Assembly (NCBI GenBank): GCA_002497285.1
Contig: DANJ01000011.1
Location: 5,452-69,451 of the forward strand
Length of the DNA: 64,000 bases
Source of the DNA: Candidatus Pacearchaeota archaeon UBA92
GTDB taxonomy: Archaea > Nanobdellota > Nanobdellia > Pacearchaeales > GW2011-AR1
Direction of reading: 5' to 3'
The position numbers and the translations under genes were made by a program. Position 1 is the stretch's first letter. Every line of letters begins with the position of its first letter. Below the pieces are notes generated by a model, which ran no database searches, was not told the DNA's origin, and saw only the letters and a list, made by a program, of their open reading frames with translations. This document shows positions 18,863 through 26,899 of this stretch, piece by piece.

Positions 18863-19447
18863 CTAATCAATAACTTCAATATCATTACCAAACATATTGT
18901 CATCTACTTCATCTGCTTGCGAGCCTTGAGCCCTCTCTAATTCAATCTTAACTCTCCTCTCATCCATTTTCTGCAACTCAGCTAATGTAACCACAGACTC
19001 AACTACTTTATCTTTTCTAAGATTAATTCCTAGTTTATTTTCAATCTTATTTATAAGAGAAAAATTATCATCAGGCAAACCACCATTTTCAATAATTCTT
19101 AATTTGTCTTCCGTCTCGCCTATCGCCTCGGCAAGCTGTTTTCTTGAAAGACCCTTTGAGATTCTTGTTTTGGAAATATCCCAGTGAAAATTGTCCTTTA
19201 AAGAAATTAGAACATTATTTCTTTGATAACTCTTCTTTCTCCAGGTCTCAACTCTTGGAACATCCCTCATACCTGGCTTCTTGTATTTATCAGTAAAATC
19301 AATTGTTCTTCCCTTCTCAACCTTTTCTTCCTTAACCTCTTCACTTATTGGAAAAGTTCTAAGAATAAAAAGTTCTTCCTCTCTTGCCTGAGATTCAGGA
19401 ACCCGAACAATCTCACCCTCTTTTATCGCCTCTACCAGTCTTTCCAT
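18863..19447 (-). CDS. MBF1-like helix-turn-helix protein
   Basis: This 194-residue protein has a Cro/XRE-type helix-turn-helix at about residues 92-145 (SKGLSRKQLAEAIGETEDKL, then ENGGLPDD and KIENKLGINL), as in archaeal multiprotein bridging factor 1. The N-terminal half is charged and lacks the CxxC zinc ribbon usually found in aMBF1. An acidic C-terminal tail follows. The family is linked to translation and transcription. The setting next to rpoL supports an informational role. Assignment to MBF1 rather than another XRE protein is moderate. Confidence 0.7.
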   Translation of the reverse strand: MERLVEAIKEGEIVRVPESQAREEELFILRTFPISEEVKEEKVEKGRTIDFTDKYKKPGMRDVPRVETWRKKSYQRNNVLISLKDNFHWDISKTRISKGLSRKQLAEAIGETEDKLRIIENGGLPDDNFSLINKIENKLGINLRKDKVVESVVTLAELQKMDERRVKIELERAQGSQADEVDDNMFGNDIEVID

Positions 19448-19499
19448 ATAAAAAGTCCTATTTTCGTATTTAAATTAATTGTTGTTGGCAAGAATATAA

Positions 19500-20132
19500 T
19501 CACAATAAGGTCATTTCTTCAAGCTGGTCAATATTTCTTATGTAAACTGTCTGTTTTTCACCAATAACAATAATCGGAGAATCAGTAACCTTGTAAAAAT
19601 TCTTTAATTTATCGACAGTTTCATATTCAAGATTAAAATCAAAAGAGTAAACCATAATCTCTGGATTCCTTCTTTTGAAAGTGGTCAAAATAGAACCCAT
19701 ATTTTCACTTTCATCTTGTTTTTCACCAAGGTTAGAATAAAAAAATATTATTGGCTGGAATGATTTATTGCAATTTCCGTTAAAGTTTTTTATTATCTGT
19801 AGATGCTTATATTCTAAATCAGAATAAATTTTCTTTTGTTCTAATACTCTGAAATCATCTTTTCCGAACCTGTTTTCCAAAAGGTTTAGCTGTGACCCTA
19901 CTCTGTCAAGAGTTTCAGAAGACTCAAACAAGATTTCATCATCACAACTCTGGCTTTCAATAATTTGATCAAGCCTTGTTAAAGATTCCTGAATAAGCTT
20001 ATTCTTCGACTGTATGTTTTGATAATTTAAGTACGATACAGAATAGGCTGACAAAAAGATTAAACTAAAAAGGACAGTTGCAACAAAGAAAGAAAGAATA
20101 AATCTAAGAAAATATCTTTCTTGAACCTTCAT
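19500..20132 (-). CDS. Membrane-anchored protein with possible thioredoxin-like domain
   Basis: I chose the ATG at 20132 (210 residues), which overlaps the glycosyltransferase stop in an ATGA. The longer frame would add residues from inside that gene. One membrane helix lies at about 11-32, followed by a coiled-coil region. The C-terminal half (IFFYSNLGE, then PEIMVYSFDFN, YKVTDSPIIVIG) resembles a thioredoxin fold, with TDSPIIVIG in the place of the cis-proline strand, but the CxxC active site is absent. It is probably an accessory of the upstream glycosyltransferase, inferred from coupling only. Confidence 0.65.
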   Translation of the reverse strand: MKVQERYFLRFILSFFVATVLFSLIFLSAYSVSYLNYQNIQSKNKLIQESLTRLDQIIESQSCDDEILFESSETLDRVGSQLNLLENRFGKDDFRVLEQKKIYSDLEYKHLQIIKNFNGNCNKSFQPIIFFYSNLGEKQDESENMGSILTTFKRRNPEIMVYSFDFNLEYETVDKLKNFYKVTDSPIIVIGEKQTVYIRNIDQLEEMTLL

Positions 20133-21388
20133 CCTAAACCCTCCCTCCAAGACACCTTTCTGTTCAAAGAAATATAAATGAATGAAACTATCCACCAAAA
20201 AGCGAATAATAGTGAATAGAATAAACTAAAAAGTACAAAATTTATTTTTACCCCTTCTTTATAACCCATTTTTTTCCTAGAAAAGTGAATATAAACAGCA
20301 AGCATAGCTAAAAATAAAACTGCAAGGATAAAGACAGGTCTACTAAAGAGCGTATAAAAGAATCTCTGGATTAAGTATGTGTTAAAGCCAATCCATCCTC
20401 CAAAATCAAAATTAATAGATTTCAAAAAGATTATATCGTCAGCGAGCTGTAAAAGTACCCTTGTGAAAGTATAGATAGTAAGCACTACTGAAAGAATAAC
20501 GGTGATAACTGCAACTGGCAAAACGAGATATCCTAAAGGCCCATGCTTGAAGCCAAAAAGTTTTCTATAATTCCAAAGATTTTTGACAAGTCCTGCATAC
20601 CACCTTCTTCTTTGATACAACAAAGACCTAAAAGATTCAGGAGAGAAAGTATATGCCACTGCATCTTCAGCATTTTCTATCACTCCATTTTTACTCTGAA
20701 TCCTCAAAGCAACTTCTAAATCCTCAGTTAAGTTGCGCTCATCGAAACCTCCATGCTCTAAAAAGAAACTCTGCCTATATGCAGAAAAAGCTCCGGGAGT
20801 GATGTGTATAGCGTTTACAGTTGCAAAACTTTTTCTCAAGAAAACACCCATATAATATTCTATCTGAACTATTCTTCCCCAAATTCCATTCGGCTTGTAT
20901 ACACCCATAGAAGGAGAAACAGACGTAACTTTTTCATCATAGAAATACCCAACCATAATTTTCAAAGCATCTTTCTTCACAAAGGTATCTGCATCCATAG
21001 TTACAATTATGTCTCCCTTCGCCCTAAGAATCCCAAAATTCAATGCAGATCCTTTACCTCCATTTGGTTTGCTAAAAACCCTAACCCTCGAACTAATTGA
21101 TTCAAATTTTTTTGCTAATTTATAGGTATTATCTTTGCTCCCATCATCAACTACTATAATCTCCAAATTCTCAGATGGATAATCTAAAGATAAGGCAGAT
21201 TTTATAGTTCTTGCAATTCCCTTACGCTCATTGTAAGCAGGTATTATTATACTAACACTTTTATCTGTTTTAGGCTCGGGTTTAGGAATATTTTTATAAT
21301 ACAAAAAAATATTTATCACATAAAAAGAAGTAGCTATCAACCCTATATATGCCAAGATATACATCAAAGCAAAATAAAGATCCATCAT
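20129..21388 (-). CDS. Membrane glycosyltransferase family 2 (processive type)
   Basis: This 419-residue protein has an N-terminal helix (about 8-30), then a GT-A domain with SIIIPAYNE, DDGS (81-84), the metal-binding DAD (132-134), TED, and the QRRRW motif near 260. Three or four C-terminal helices follow. The QxxRW motif and topology match processive synthases of the cellulose, hyaluronan and poly-N-acetylglucosamine type, which extrude a sugar polymer. It overlaps scpB by four bases upstream and the anchored thioredoxin-like gene downstream. The polymer cannot be predicted from sequence. Confidence 0.9.
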   Translation of the reverse strand: MMDLYFALMYILAYIGLIATSFYVINIFLYYKNIPKPEPKTDKSVSIIIPAYNERKGIARTIKSALSLDYPSENLEIIVVDDGSKDNTYKLAKKFESISSRVRVFSKPNGGKGSALNFGILRAKGDIIVTMDADTFVKKDALKIMVGYFYDEKVTSVSPSMGVYKPNGIWGRIVQIEYYMGVFLRKSFATVNAIHITPGAFSAYRQSFFLEHGGFDERNLTEDLEVALRIQSKNGVIENAEDAVAYTFSPESFRSLLYQRRRWYAGLVKNLWNYRKLFGFKHGPLGYLVLPVAVITVILSVVLTIYTFTRVLLQLADDIIFLKSINFDFGGWIGFNTYLIQRFFYTLFSRPVFILAVLFLAMLAVYIHFSRKKMGYKEGVKINFVLFSLFYSLLFAFWWIVSFIYISLNRKVSWREGLG

Positions 21389-21957
21389 TCCACCTTTCCG
21401 TCTTGCTTTTGTTCTTCATCCTGTTTTTCAGTTAACATCTCAGAGGCATCTGCCTTAACTGTCTGGAAATAATCATAAAATTCTTCGCTTAGGCTAAGCT
21501 CAGAAGTATGCCCCATTTTCTTCTTCTTTACTAGCCCCATTTCAACAAAACTCTTAACGTGGTCATACGCCTTATTCCCTCTAATTTTAATAATAACGCT
21601 CTGTTTAATTGGTTGTTTATATGCTATTATCGCTAAAGTCTCCTGTTCTGCACTTGTGAACTCTGCATTGCCTCCGGCAAGCTTGCTGACCATCACATGA
21701 TATTCCTGAGAAACATCCATCTTCCACTTACCTTCTCTTTCCACAACATTAATCGCGAAATCTTTATATTTATCCGTCAAGTCTCCTAAAATTTTCCTCA
21801 AAATTATCGGATTAATATTTGTAAGACTAATCAATTCCTGCAAGGATAAAAATCTACCTGAGATAAAAAGAGCTGCTTCGACTTTTCGAGCATTTTCTAT
21901 TTCATTCTCCTCATCAAGCTCTTCAATACTTTTACTAGAAAATTCCATGCCTAACAA
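21385..21957 (-). CDS. scpB: Segregation and condensation protein ScpB
   Basis: This 190-residue protein has two winged-helix domains typical of ScpB: the N-terminal VEAALFISGRFLSLQELISL and the second with TSAEQETLAIIAYKQPIKQS, then IRGNKAYDHVKSF. ScpB binds ScpA and the SMC complex that compacts chromosomes. MLGMEF allows two starts (21957 or 21948). The gene is first in a coupled operon with the GT2 gene. No ScpA or SMC gene is seen in the window. Confidence 0.93.
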   Translation of the reverse strand: MLGMEFSSKSIEELDEENEIENARKVEAALFISGRFLSLQELISLTNINPIILRKILGDLTDKYKDFAINVVEREGKWKMDVSQEYHVMVSKLAGGNAEFTSAEQETLAIIAYKQPIKQSVIIKIRGNKAYDHVKSFVEMGLVKKKKMGHTSELSLSEEFYDYFQTVKADASEMLTEKQDEEQKQDGKVE

Positions 21958-22016
21958 TAGACCAAGAGATTTTTAAAGGTTAAGGACTGAAGAAATTTAA
22001 ATCAAATACAATAAAT

Positions 22017-23687
22017 CTAAGATTCATAGATTACTATTCTTTCATTATCCCCTACAAATTCACCAAATAAGAATTCATCTTTCCCATCTTTATCGTGATC
22101 TGCTGAAGCAATTGACCCAGACAACCCTCCAATTGGGAGACCTCCTGTAAAGATGTTATGGCCAAATGATGAAAAATATCCTTTTTCTTTTGTTTTCTCA
22201 AAGGAATATAGGTAAGTTCCATACTGAATTGAGTTCAAATCATCAGATTCATCATTATTCAGGTCGGATATGACAACATCTCCCAATCCTCCAAAATTGT
22301 TGTTGCTCGGACCTCCCCTAATCAAATCCTCTCTCGTAAAAGAATTATCTCCATTCGCTTCAAAAATGTAGTATACATCATATCCCCATATGCCTCCTCC
22401 AGATGTAAGTGCTCCAATGATAAATTCTTTCTTTCCGTCATTATCAACATCTCCTAAACACTTAAGAAACTTAGGGACGGCAAATTGTCCACTTTTTTCT
22501 ACCAAGGGAGTACGATAAACCTCTTGATAAGAGTTGTCTCCTGTGTTCTCAATGACCCTCAAATCTGGTTCCCCATAAAGCCCTCCTCCAGCAATGATAA
22601 ATTCTTTCTTTCCGTCATTGTCTAAATCGTTACAGGTATCAAATGCGCCAATTTGCTCATTATATTGGTTGAAACGAAAGTTTTCTTCGTAAACTTCTTG
22701 ATAAGAGTTGTCTCCTGTGTTCTCATAAATAGTAACAAAGTTATCCGACCCATGTAACGATCTCACAGAGATTACTTCTTTCTTTCCGTCATTGTCTAAA
22801 TCGTCTATTGCCCCATCAAGAGCATAGTCCTGTCCTGAAGGATAAGAAATTTCCCATGAGAGTTGACTTGGATAAGAGGATTCAGAAGTAGATTCATAAA
22901 TTTTATGGTAACTTATCATTTGACTTGGAATTACTCCTGTAATTAAAAGTTCCTTAAGGGAATCTCCATCTGAATCATCAATATCACTCAATTTTGCATA
23001 ATAGCCTGCGGCTGATACGGGTACATCGAAAGAAGCGACTGGAGCAAAAATATTGTCTCCTTGGGCTTCGTAAAAATGGAATCTGGCTAAGTTCACGTTA
23101 ACATTTTCCTTCAGGATAAACTCTCTGTTGTTATCGTTATCAAAATCAAAACCATCTGAAGAATAATCAGAATAAATAAATTGATTATTAGGAAAATCGG
23201 CTATCTTGGTAATTCCTGCCTCGGAGAGGTTGCCTAAAACCTCGAACTGATAGTAATTACTATTATTATCTTCTAGATACTTCTTGTTAATATCCTTAGC
23301 CTCAATATAAAATTCATAAGTTCCTGGACTGGGGCGGCCATTTATCTCGTTTATAAGAGGGCATGTATGAAGCGTACCCGGATATCTGGGCGGCGTGGAC
23401 TCGCAATCATTAAACTCATCACTTGAGCCTGCTTCTCTCCAAAACAAATGAGACTCAGCATCAGAAAAAGTCTTCCAAAAAATAATCTTTCCGAAAAAGT
23501 TTCCAACCAAATAATCAGTAGATTCAATTTCGCCGATAAACGGCGGTCTTGCAGTAATAGAAGGGGGACCAAACCTTAGTTCCCCTGAGTTATCAAACCC
23601 TATAAACCCCGAAACCAAGAGCACAAAAAACAATAAACCCAAAACAATAGCTAAATAATGAACCCCTCCCTTCCCAAATTGAATCAT
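22017..23687 (-). CDS. FG-GAP/VCBS-repeat surface protein
   Basis: This 556-residue protein has an N-terminal signal or anchor helix (about 10-29) and then tandem FG-GAP-like blades built around DLDNDGKKE, a calcium-binding DxDxDG loop. The blades are joined by YENTGDNSYQEVY units. These repeats fold into integrin-like beta-propellers used for adhesion. Two blades share an identical 29-base stretch (22523-22551 and 22697-22725), a sign of recent duplication or gene conversion. No C-terminal anchor is seen. It is probably held by the N-terminal helix or secreted. Confidence 0.88.
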   Translation of the reverse strand: MIQFGKGGVHYLAIVLGLLFFVLLVSGFIGFDNSGELRFGPPSITARPPFIGEIESTDYLVGNFFGKIIFWKTFSDAESHLFWREAGSSDEFNDCESTPPRYPGTLHTCPLINEINGRPSPGTYEFYIEAKDINKKYLEDNNSNYYQFEVLGNLSEAGITKIADFPNNQFIYSDYSSDGFDFDNDNNREFILKENVNVNLARFHFYEAQGDNIFAPVASFDVPVSAAGYYAKLSDIDDSDGDSLKELLITGVIPSQMISYHKIYESTSESSYPSQLSWEISYPSGQDYALDGAIDDLDNDGKKEVISVRSLHGSDNFVTIYENTGDNSYQEVYEENFRFNQYNEQIGAFDTCNDLDNDGKKEFIIAGGGLYGEPDLRVIENTGDNSYQEVYRTPLVEKSGQFAVPKFLKCLGDVDNDGKKEFIIGALTSGGGIWGYDVYYIFEANGDNSFTREDLIRGGPSNNNFGGLGDVVISDLNNDESDDLNSIQYGTYLYSFEKTKEKGYFSSFGHNIFTGGLPIGGLSGSIASADHDKDGKDEFLFGEFVGDNERIVIYES

Positions 23688-23725
23688 AAGAAAAAATAAA
23701 AGTTTAAGGTATATAAATAATTGGA

Positions 23726-24328
23726 TTATCCACTCAAAGCTATCAAAAAGCCTTCAATAATTGCCGCAATTACAAGCAAAGGCAGAACAATCACTAAAAA
23801 GACCTTCAGGCTCTTCCAAAGCCTTCTCTTGAATTCTTTACCTCTTTCTTTTCCAGAGAACCAGACTAACCCTAACTTTATTCCCAGCCCTACAGAAATA
23901 AATATAGCTGGAAGCTCAAAAACCCCATGCGGCGCAAGCCTCCAGATGGTAAACCATCCTTCTACAGCGACCGCTTTAGACATTACATATCCCAAAATAA
24001 GTCCATTCAGCAAAATACTTGCCACTGGAAAAATACCTAAAAAAGCACCAAGAATAATCGCAAGAAAGACCGAAATAAGATTATTTTGGAATATATAAGC
24101 AATCAACTCGGCAGTATTCAAGCCCGAAGTTTTATCAATCAATTCTTTTATAATTTTATCAAAAAAAACAGAAAAATAATCAGGAAACAAAAATCCTATT
24201 ACCGACCCAAAGACAAAAATAAGAAAAGCCCACAAGACAAAATTAGAACTCTCTTTCAAATAGTTCCAGCTCTCTCTCCAGATAGTTTCTTTCTTTCCCA
24301 TTTTTCCCGTCCTTTTTTTCAACTTCAT
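23726..24328 (-). CDS. SpoIIM/DUF95-family membrane protein
   Basis: This 200-residue protein has about five hydrophobic segments, with NNLISVFLAIILGAFLGIFP, LNGLILGYVMSKA and the conserved LAPHGVFELPAIFIS motif of the SpoIIM (DUF95) family. In archaea the role is unknown, though the family is tied to membrane remodelling. The start could be the first Met or MGKKE nine residues later. The gene follows directly after the rhomboid protease gene, one base apart, so they are one operon. Confidence 0.88.
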   Translation of the reverse strand: MKLKKRTGKMGKKETIWRESWNYLKESSNFVLWAFLIFVFGSVIGFLFPDYFSVFFDKIIKELIDKTSGLNTAELIAYIFQNNLISVFLAIILGAFLGIFPVASILLNGLILGYVMSKAVAVEGWFTIWRLAPHGVFELPAIFISVGLGIKLGLVWFSGKERGKEFKRRLWKSLKVFLVIVLPLLVIAAIIEGFLIALSG

Positions 24329-25036
24329 CTAAGCGAACATCCTGTTAAGCATTTTTACTTTTCTCGCATACTTATGTCTTAAATAAAATCCATAGATTAC
24401 TCCTACAACAAGTCCTCCGAAATGAGCAGTATTTCCAATCGGCCATCCTCCAACTGCAGAGATTGCCCATAATCCAAACATCATAAATATCATTGCAGCC
24501 CATAAGGGCATTGGAATAACAAAAAATACTAGCACCTTCAAGCGAGGAAGCAAAACAGCAAGCAATCCTCCAAGTCCAAATAATGCCCCAGAAGCGCCTA
24601 CCGCTGCAGCATTAATTCCCCCGAACAAAGCTTCTCCTCCTTTGACATATAATCCAAGGTATGCAAAACCCACAAAAGACAAGCCTGCAACAATTCCAGC
24701 AATCATATAGAACCATAAAAATCTCTTTCTTCCAATTATCTTCTCAACTAAATTTCCAATAAAAAACATAGAAACCATGTTAACAAACAAGTGAGTAAAT
24801 CCTCCATGCATAAACATACTTGTGATTAAAGTCCAAACATAACCTTGCACAAATAAGCTCGGAGTCAATGCAATATACTTGAATACATCTGCAACGCCAG
24901 ATTCAATTCCCTTAGATGCAATAAATAAACTAACTAAAATAAAAAAGATTACATTTACATAAATCAATATATTGGTCAGACTTTGCCTAGCAAAAAATCC
25001 CTCCTTGGCCCGACGATTACCAAAATACCTAACCAT
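24329..25036 (-). CDS. Rhomboid-family intramembrane serine protease
   Basis: This 235-residue protein has six helices with the complete rhomboid signature: FMHGGFTHLFVNM (His77, His82, Asn86), catalytic Ser149 in GASGALFGL, and catalytic His205 in AHFGGLVVG. It cleaves membrane proteins within or next to their transmembrane segments. Many surface proteins in this window have C-terminal helices that could be substrates; that is inference. It overlaps the TFE gene by one base and is followed by the SpoIIM-like gene. Confidence 0.95.
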   Translation of the reverse strand: MVRYFGNRRAKEGFFARQSLTNILIYVNVIFFILVSLFIASKGIESGVADVFKYIALTPSLFVQGYVWTLITSMFMHGGFTHLFVNMVSMFFIGNLVEKIIGRKRFLWFYMIAGIVAGLSFVGFAYLGLYVKGGEALFGGINAAAVGASGALFGLGGLLAVLLPRLKVLVFFVIPMPLWAAMIFMMFGLWAISAVGGWPIGNTAHFGGLVVGVIYGFYLRHKYARKVKMLNRMFA

Positions 25037-25863
25037 TACTTGCCTCTCTTTTTAGTTTTCTTTGGAGTTTTCTTAATGCCCTTAGCCTTTTTTTTAGTTT
25101 TTAGAACCTTAACCTTTGTCTTAGGATTTAGCTTTTCTTCTTTTTTCTTAAGTTTAGCCTTTTCTTTTTCCCTTTCCTTTCTTCTAACTGCCCTCTCAAT
25201 TTTTTTGTTTTTCTCTTCTTTCTTAATCTTCCTTACCAAAGCTTCATCGCTCTTCTTGGCTAATTTTTCAACTTCCTCATTTATAACAGCTAAGTCTTTC
25301 CTAAATTTTTCAAGTTCGGAACTTGCTTCATCAATAAACTTATCATTATCTTTGAGTTCCAGAACATCCCCACATTCTGCACATACAAAAAGAGCGTGCA
25401 AAGCATCCTCTTCATTATATTCTAAATCGCAATTTTTACAATAATAAAACCTCTCCTGTTTTCTTTTCTCAAGTTCCTTTTCCAAGGCCTCAATTTTATC
25501 TCCAAGTACCTTCTTTAAACTCTCAAAAGATTTTCCTGTTTCCAATGTCCAAAAATAAGTATACCATCCACCGTTTTTCTTATCTTTTTTCCTGACAAAA
25601 CTAACCAACCCTTCATCCGAAAGTTTATACAAAATATTTCTAGTTTGATTTATTGTCAGCTTCAGTTTTTCAGCAATGGTAAACTCATTAACATTTTTTC
25701 TTCCAGATAGAAGCTCAACAATACCTACAACATCTGGGCCAATGGTAGACGCCACCGCATTTTTCAAAAGTGTAATCTGAACGTCAGAAACATCCGCTTG
25801 TTTACCAATTTTTCCAGGTTTTTTGTTTTTAGATTTAAATTTACGTTTAAACATCACCTTCAT
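25036..25863 (-). CDS. tfe: Transcription factor E (alpha subunit) with long basic tail
   Basis: I chose ATG 25863 (MKVMFKRKF, 275 residues), since the upstream 19 codons look non-coding. A winged-helix domain (VASTIGPDVVGIVELL, then LTINQTRNILYKLSDEGLVSF) is followed by a C4 zinc ribbon (YYCKNCDLEY, then FVCAECGDVL), the order found in archaeal TFE and eukaryotic TFIIE-alpha. After the ribbon comes a coiled-coil and a Lys-rich tail of about 70 residues (KTKVKVLKTKKKAKG) that is unusual for TFE. It helps TBP/TFB open promoters. The tail may add non-specific DNA binding. Confidence 0.88.
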   Translation of the reverse strand: MKVMFKRKFKSKNKKPGKIGKQADVSDVQITLLKNAVASTIGPDVVGIVELLSGRKNVNEFTIAEKLKLTINQTRNILYKLSDEGLVSFVRKKDKKNGGWYTYFWTLETGKSFESLKKVLGDKIEALEKELEKRKQERFYYCKNCDLEYNEEDALHALFVCAECGDVLELKDNDKFIDEASSELEKFRKDLAVINEEVEKLAKKSDEALVRKIKKEEKNKKIERAVRRKEREKEKAKLKKKEEKLNPKTKVKVLKTKKKAKGIKKTPKKTKKRGK

Positions 25864-25988
25864 TAAAAAACAGCAAATAAAAACCTTTCGTCCGATATAA
25901 TCGACATATATTTCAAACATAAGCGTCGTAACATATATAAACCAAAATACCTATTTAGCCATATAAACTAAATAGAAAAGGTGATAAA

Positions 25989-26543
25989 ATGTTTTGGGAC
26001 AAAAAAGAAAAAAAAGAATCTAATGAACTTCCAGATTTGCCTCCAGCTCCTACTTCGAGGCCACAATTGCCTCCAATCAGGGTAGATAATATGAATAAGA
26101 GTCCAAGGCTATCTGAACTACCTGCTATGAATACCCATATGGAAAGTTCGGAAAACTTTACACCAAGAACAAAACTTCCTGAGCTTCCAAAATTTAGAGA
26201 AATGGAAAATGAAAGAATTGTAGAAAATGGAATGGAAGAAGAGTTCGAAGTAATTCATCCGCAAATACCTACGCCAAGAGTTCAAGAGTTTCGTGAACAA
26301 CGTGAAATCCATGAGTCCCACGAAGCTGGACCGATCTTTGTTAAACTAGAAAAATTCAAATCAGCGAAAAATTCAATTATGAAAGTTCAGGAAAAACTTA
26401 AAGAAATGGACGAGCTCCTTAAAGTCATAAGAGAGATAAGAACTAAAGAAGAATCTGAATTAGATTTCTGGGAAAAAGAGACAGATGCTCTCAAATCAAG
26501 ACTAGATTTGATAGCTAGAGAATTATTTGAGAAGGTAGAATGA
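25989..26543 (+). CDS. Hypothetical proline-rich/coiled-coil protein
   Basis: This 184-residue protein has an N-terminal Pro-rich low-complexity region (LPDLPPAPTSRPQLPP) and a C-terminal coiled-coil (about 120-180). The GGTGATAAAATG start context gives a good ribosome-binding site. It overlaps the next gene by four bases, so they form a pair. I do not recognise the family. The composition suggests a structural or scaffolding role, possibly at the membrane. Confidence 0.7.
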   Translation: MFWDKKEKKESNELPDLPPAPTSRPQLPPIRVDNMNKSPRLSELPAMNTHMESSENFTPRTKLPELPKFREMENERIVENGMEEEFEVIHPQIPTPRVQEFREQREIHESHEAGPIFVKLEKFKSAKNSIMKVQEKLKEMDELLKVIREIRTKEESELDFWEKETDALKSRLDLIARELFEKVE

Positions 26544-26863
26544 TGGAATATGTAAAACTGTCCCATTCCGAAGAAATATTTGGACAGAAAAACCTCTTGA
26601 GTTCACAAATAGACTGCCTAAATCTAGTAAAAAAGTTTGGAGAATATAATAAAATAAGACAGCAAGAAACTGCAGCAAAAATCCTTCTTAAAAGAAAAGT
26701 AGCAGAAGCCTTAGATGAACTAAAAATTCTGGAAAAACTAATGCCTAAAGTAAAAAATGAATCAAATGAAAACAATGAAATTGACAAACCTGCACAAAAG
26801 AAAAGACAAAGCTTAGAGCTAGAAATTGAAGAGATTCGCAGAAAAATTGAAAGATTACAATAG
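26540..26863 (+). CDS. Hypothetical coiled-coil protein
   Basis: This 107-residue, highly charged helical protein has heptad-like spacing at both ends (residues 20-70 and 85-107). Its start overlaps the preceding Pro-rich coiled-coil gene by four bases, and together they may form a hetero-oligomer. No family recognised. alaS follows 36 bases later on the same strand. Confidence 0.65.
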   Translation: MMEYVKLSHSEEIFGQKNLLSSQIDCLNLVKKFGEYNKIRQQETAAKILLKRKVAEALDELKILEKLMPKVKNESNENNEIDKPAQKKRQSLELEIEEIRRKIERLQ

Positions 26864-26899
26864 CAATAAATCTAAAAATCCCCAAGTCTAAAACATCTA

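Noticed and set aside
24983..25444. Plus-strand frame of 153 codons rich in Ser, Leu and Phe
   Set aside because: It is the complement of the Lys-rich TFE coding region. Its composition follows from the antisense of Lys/Glu codons.
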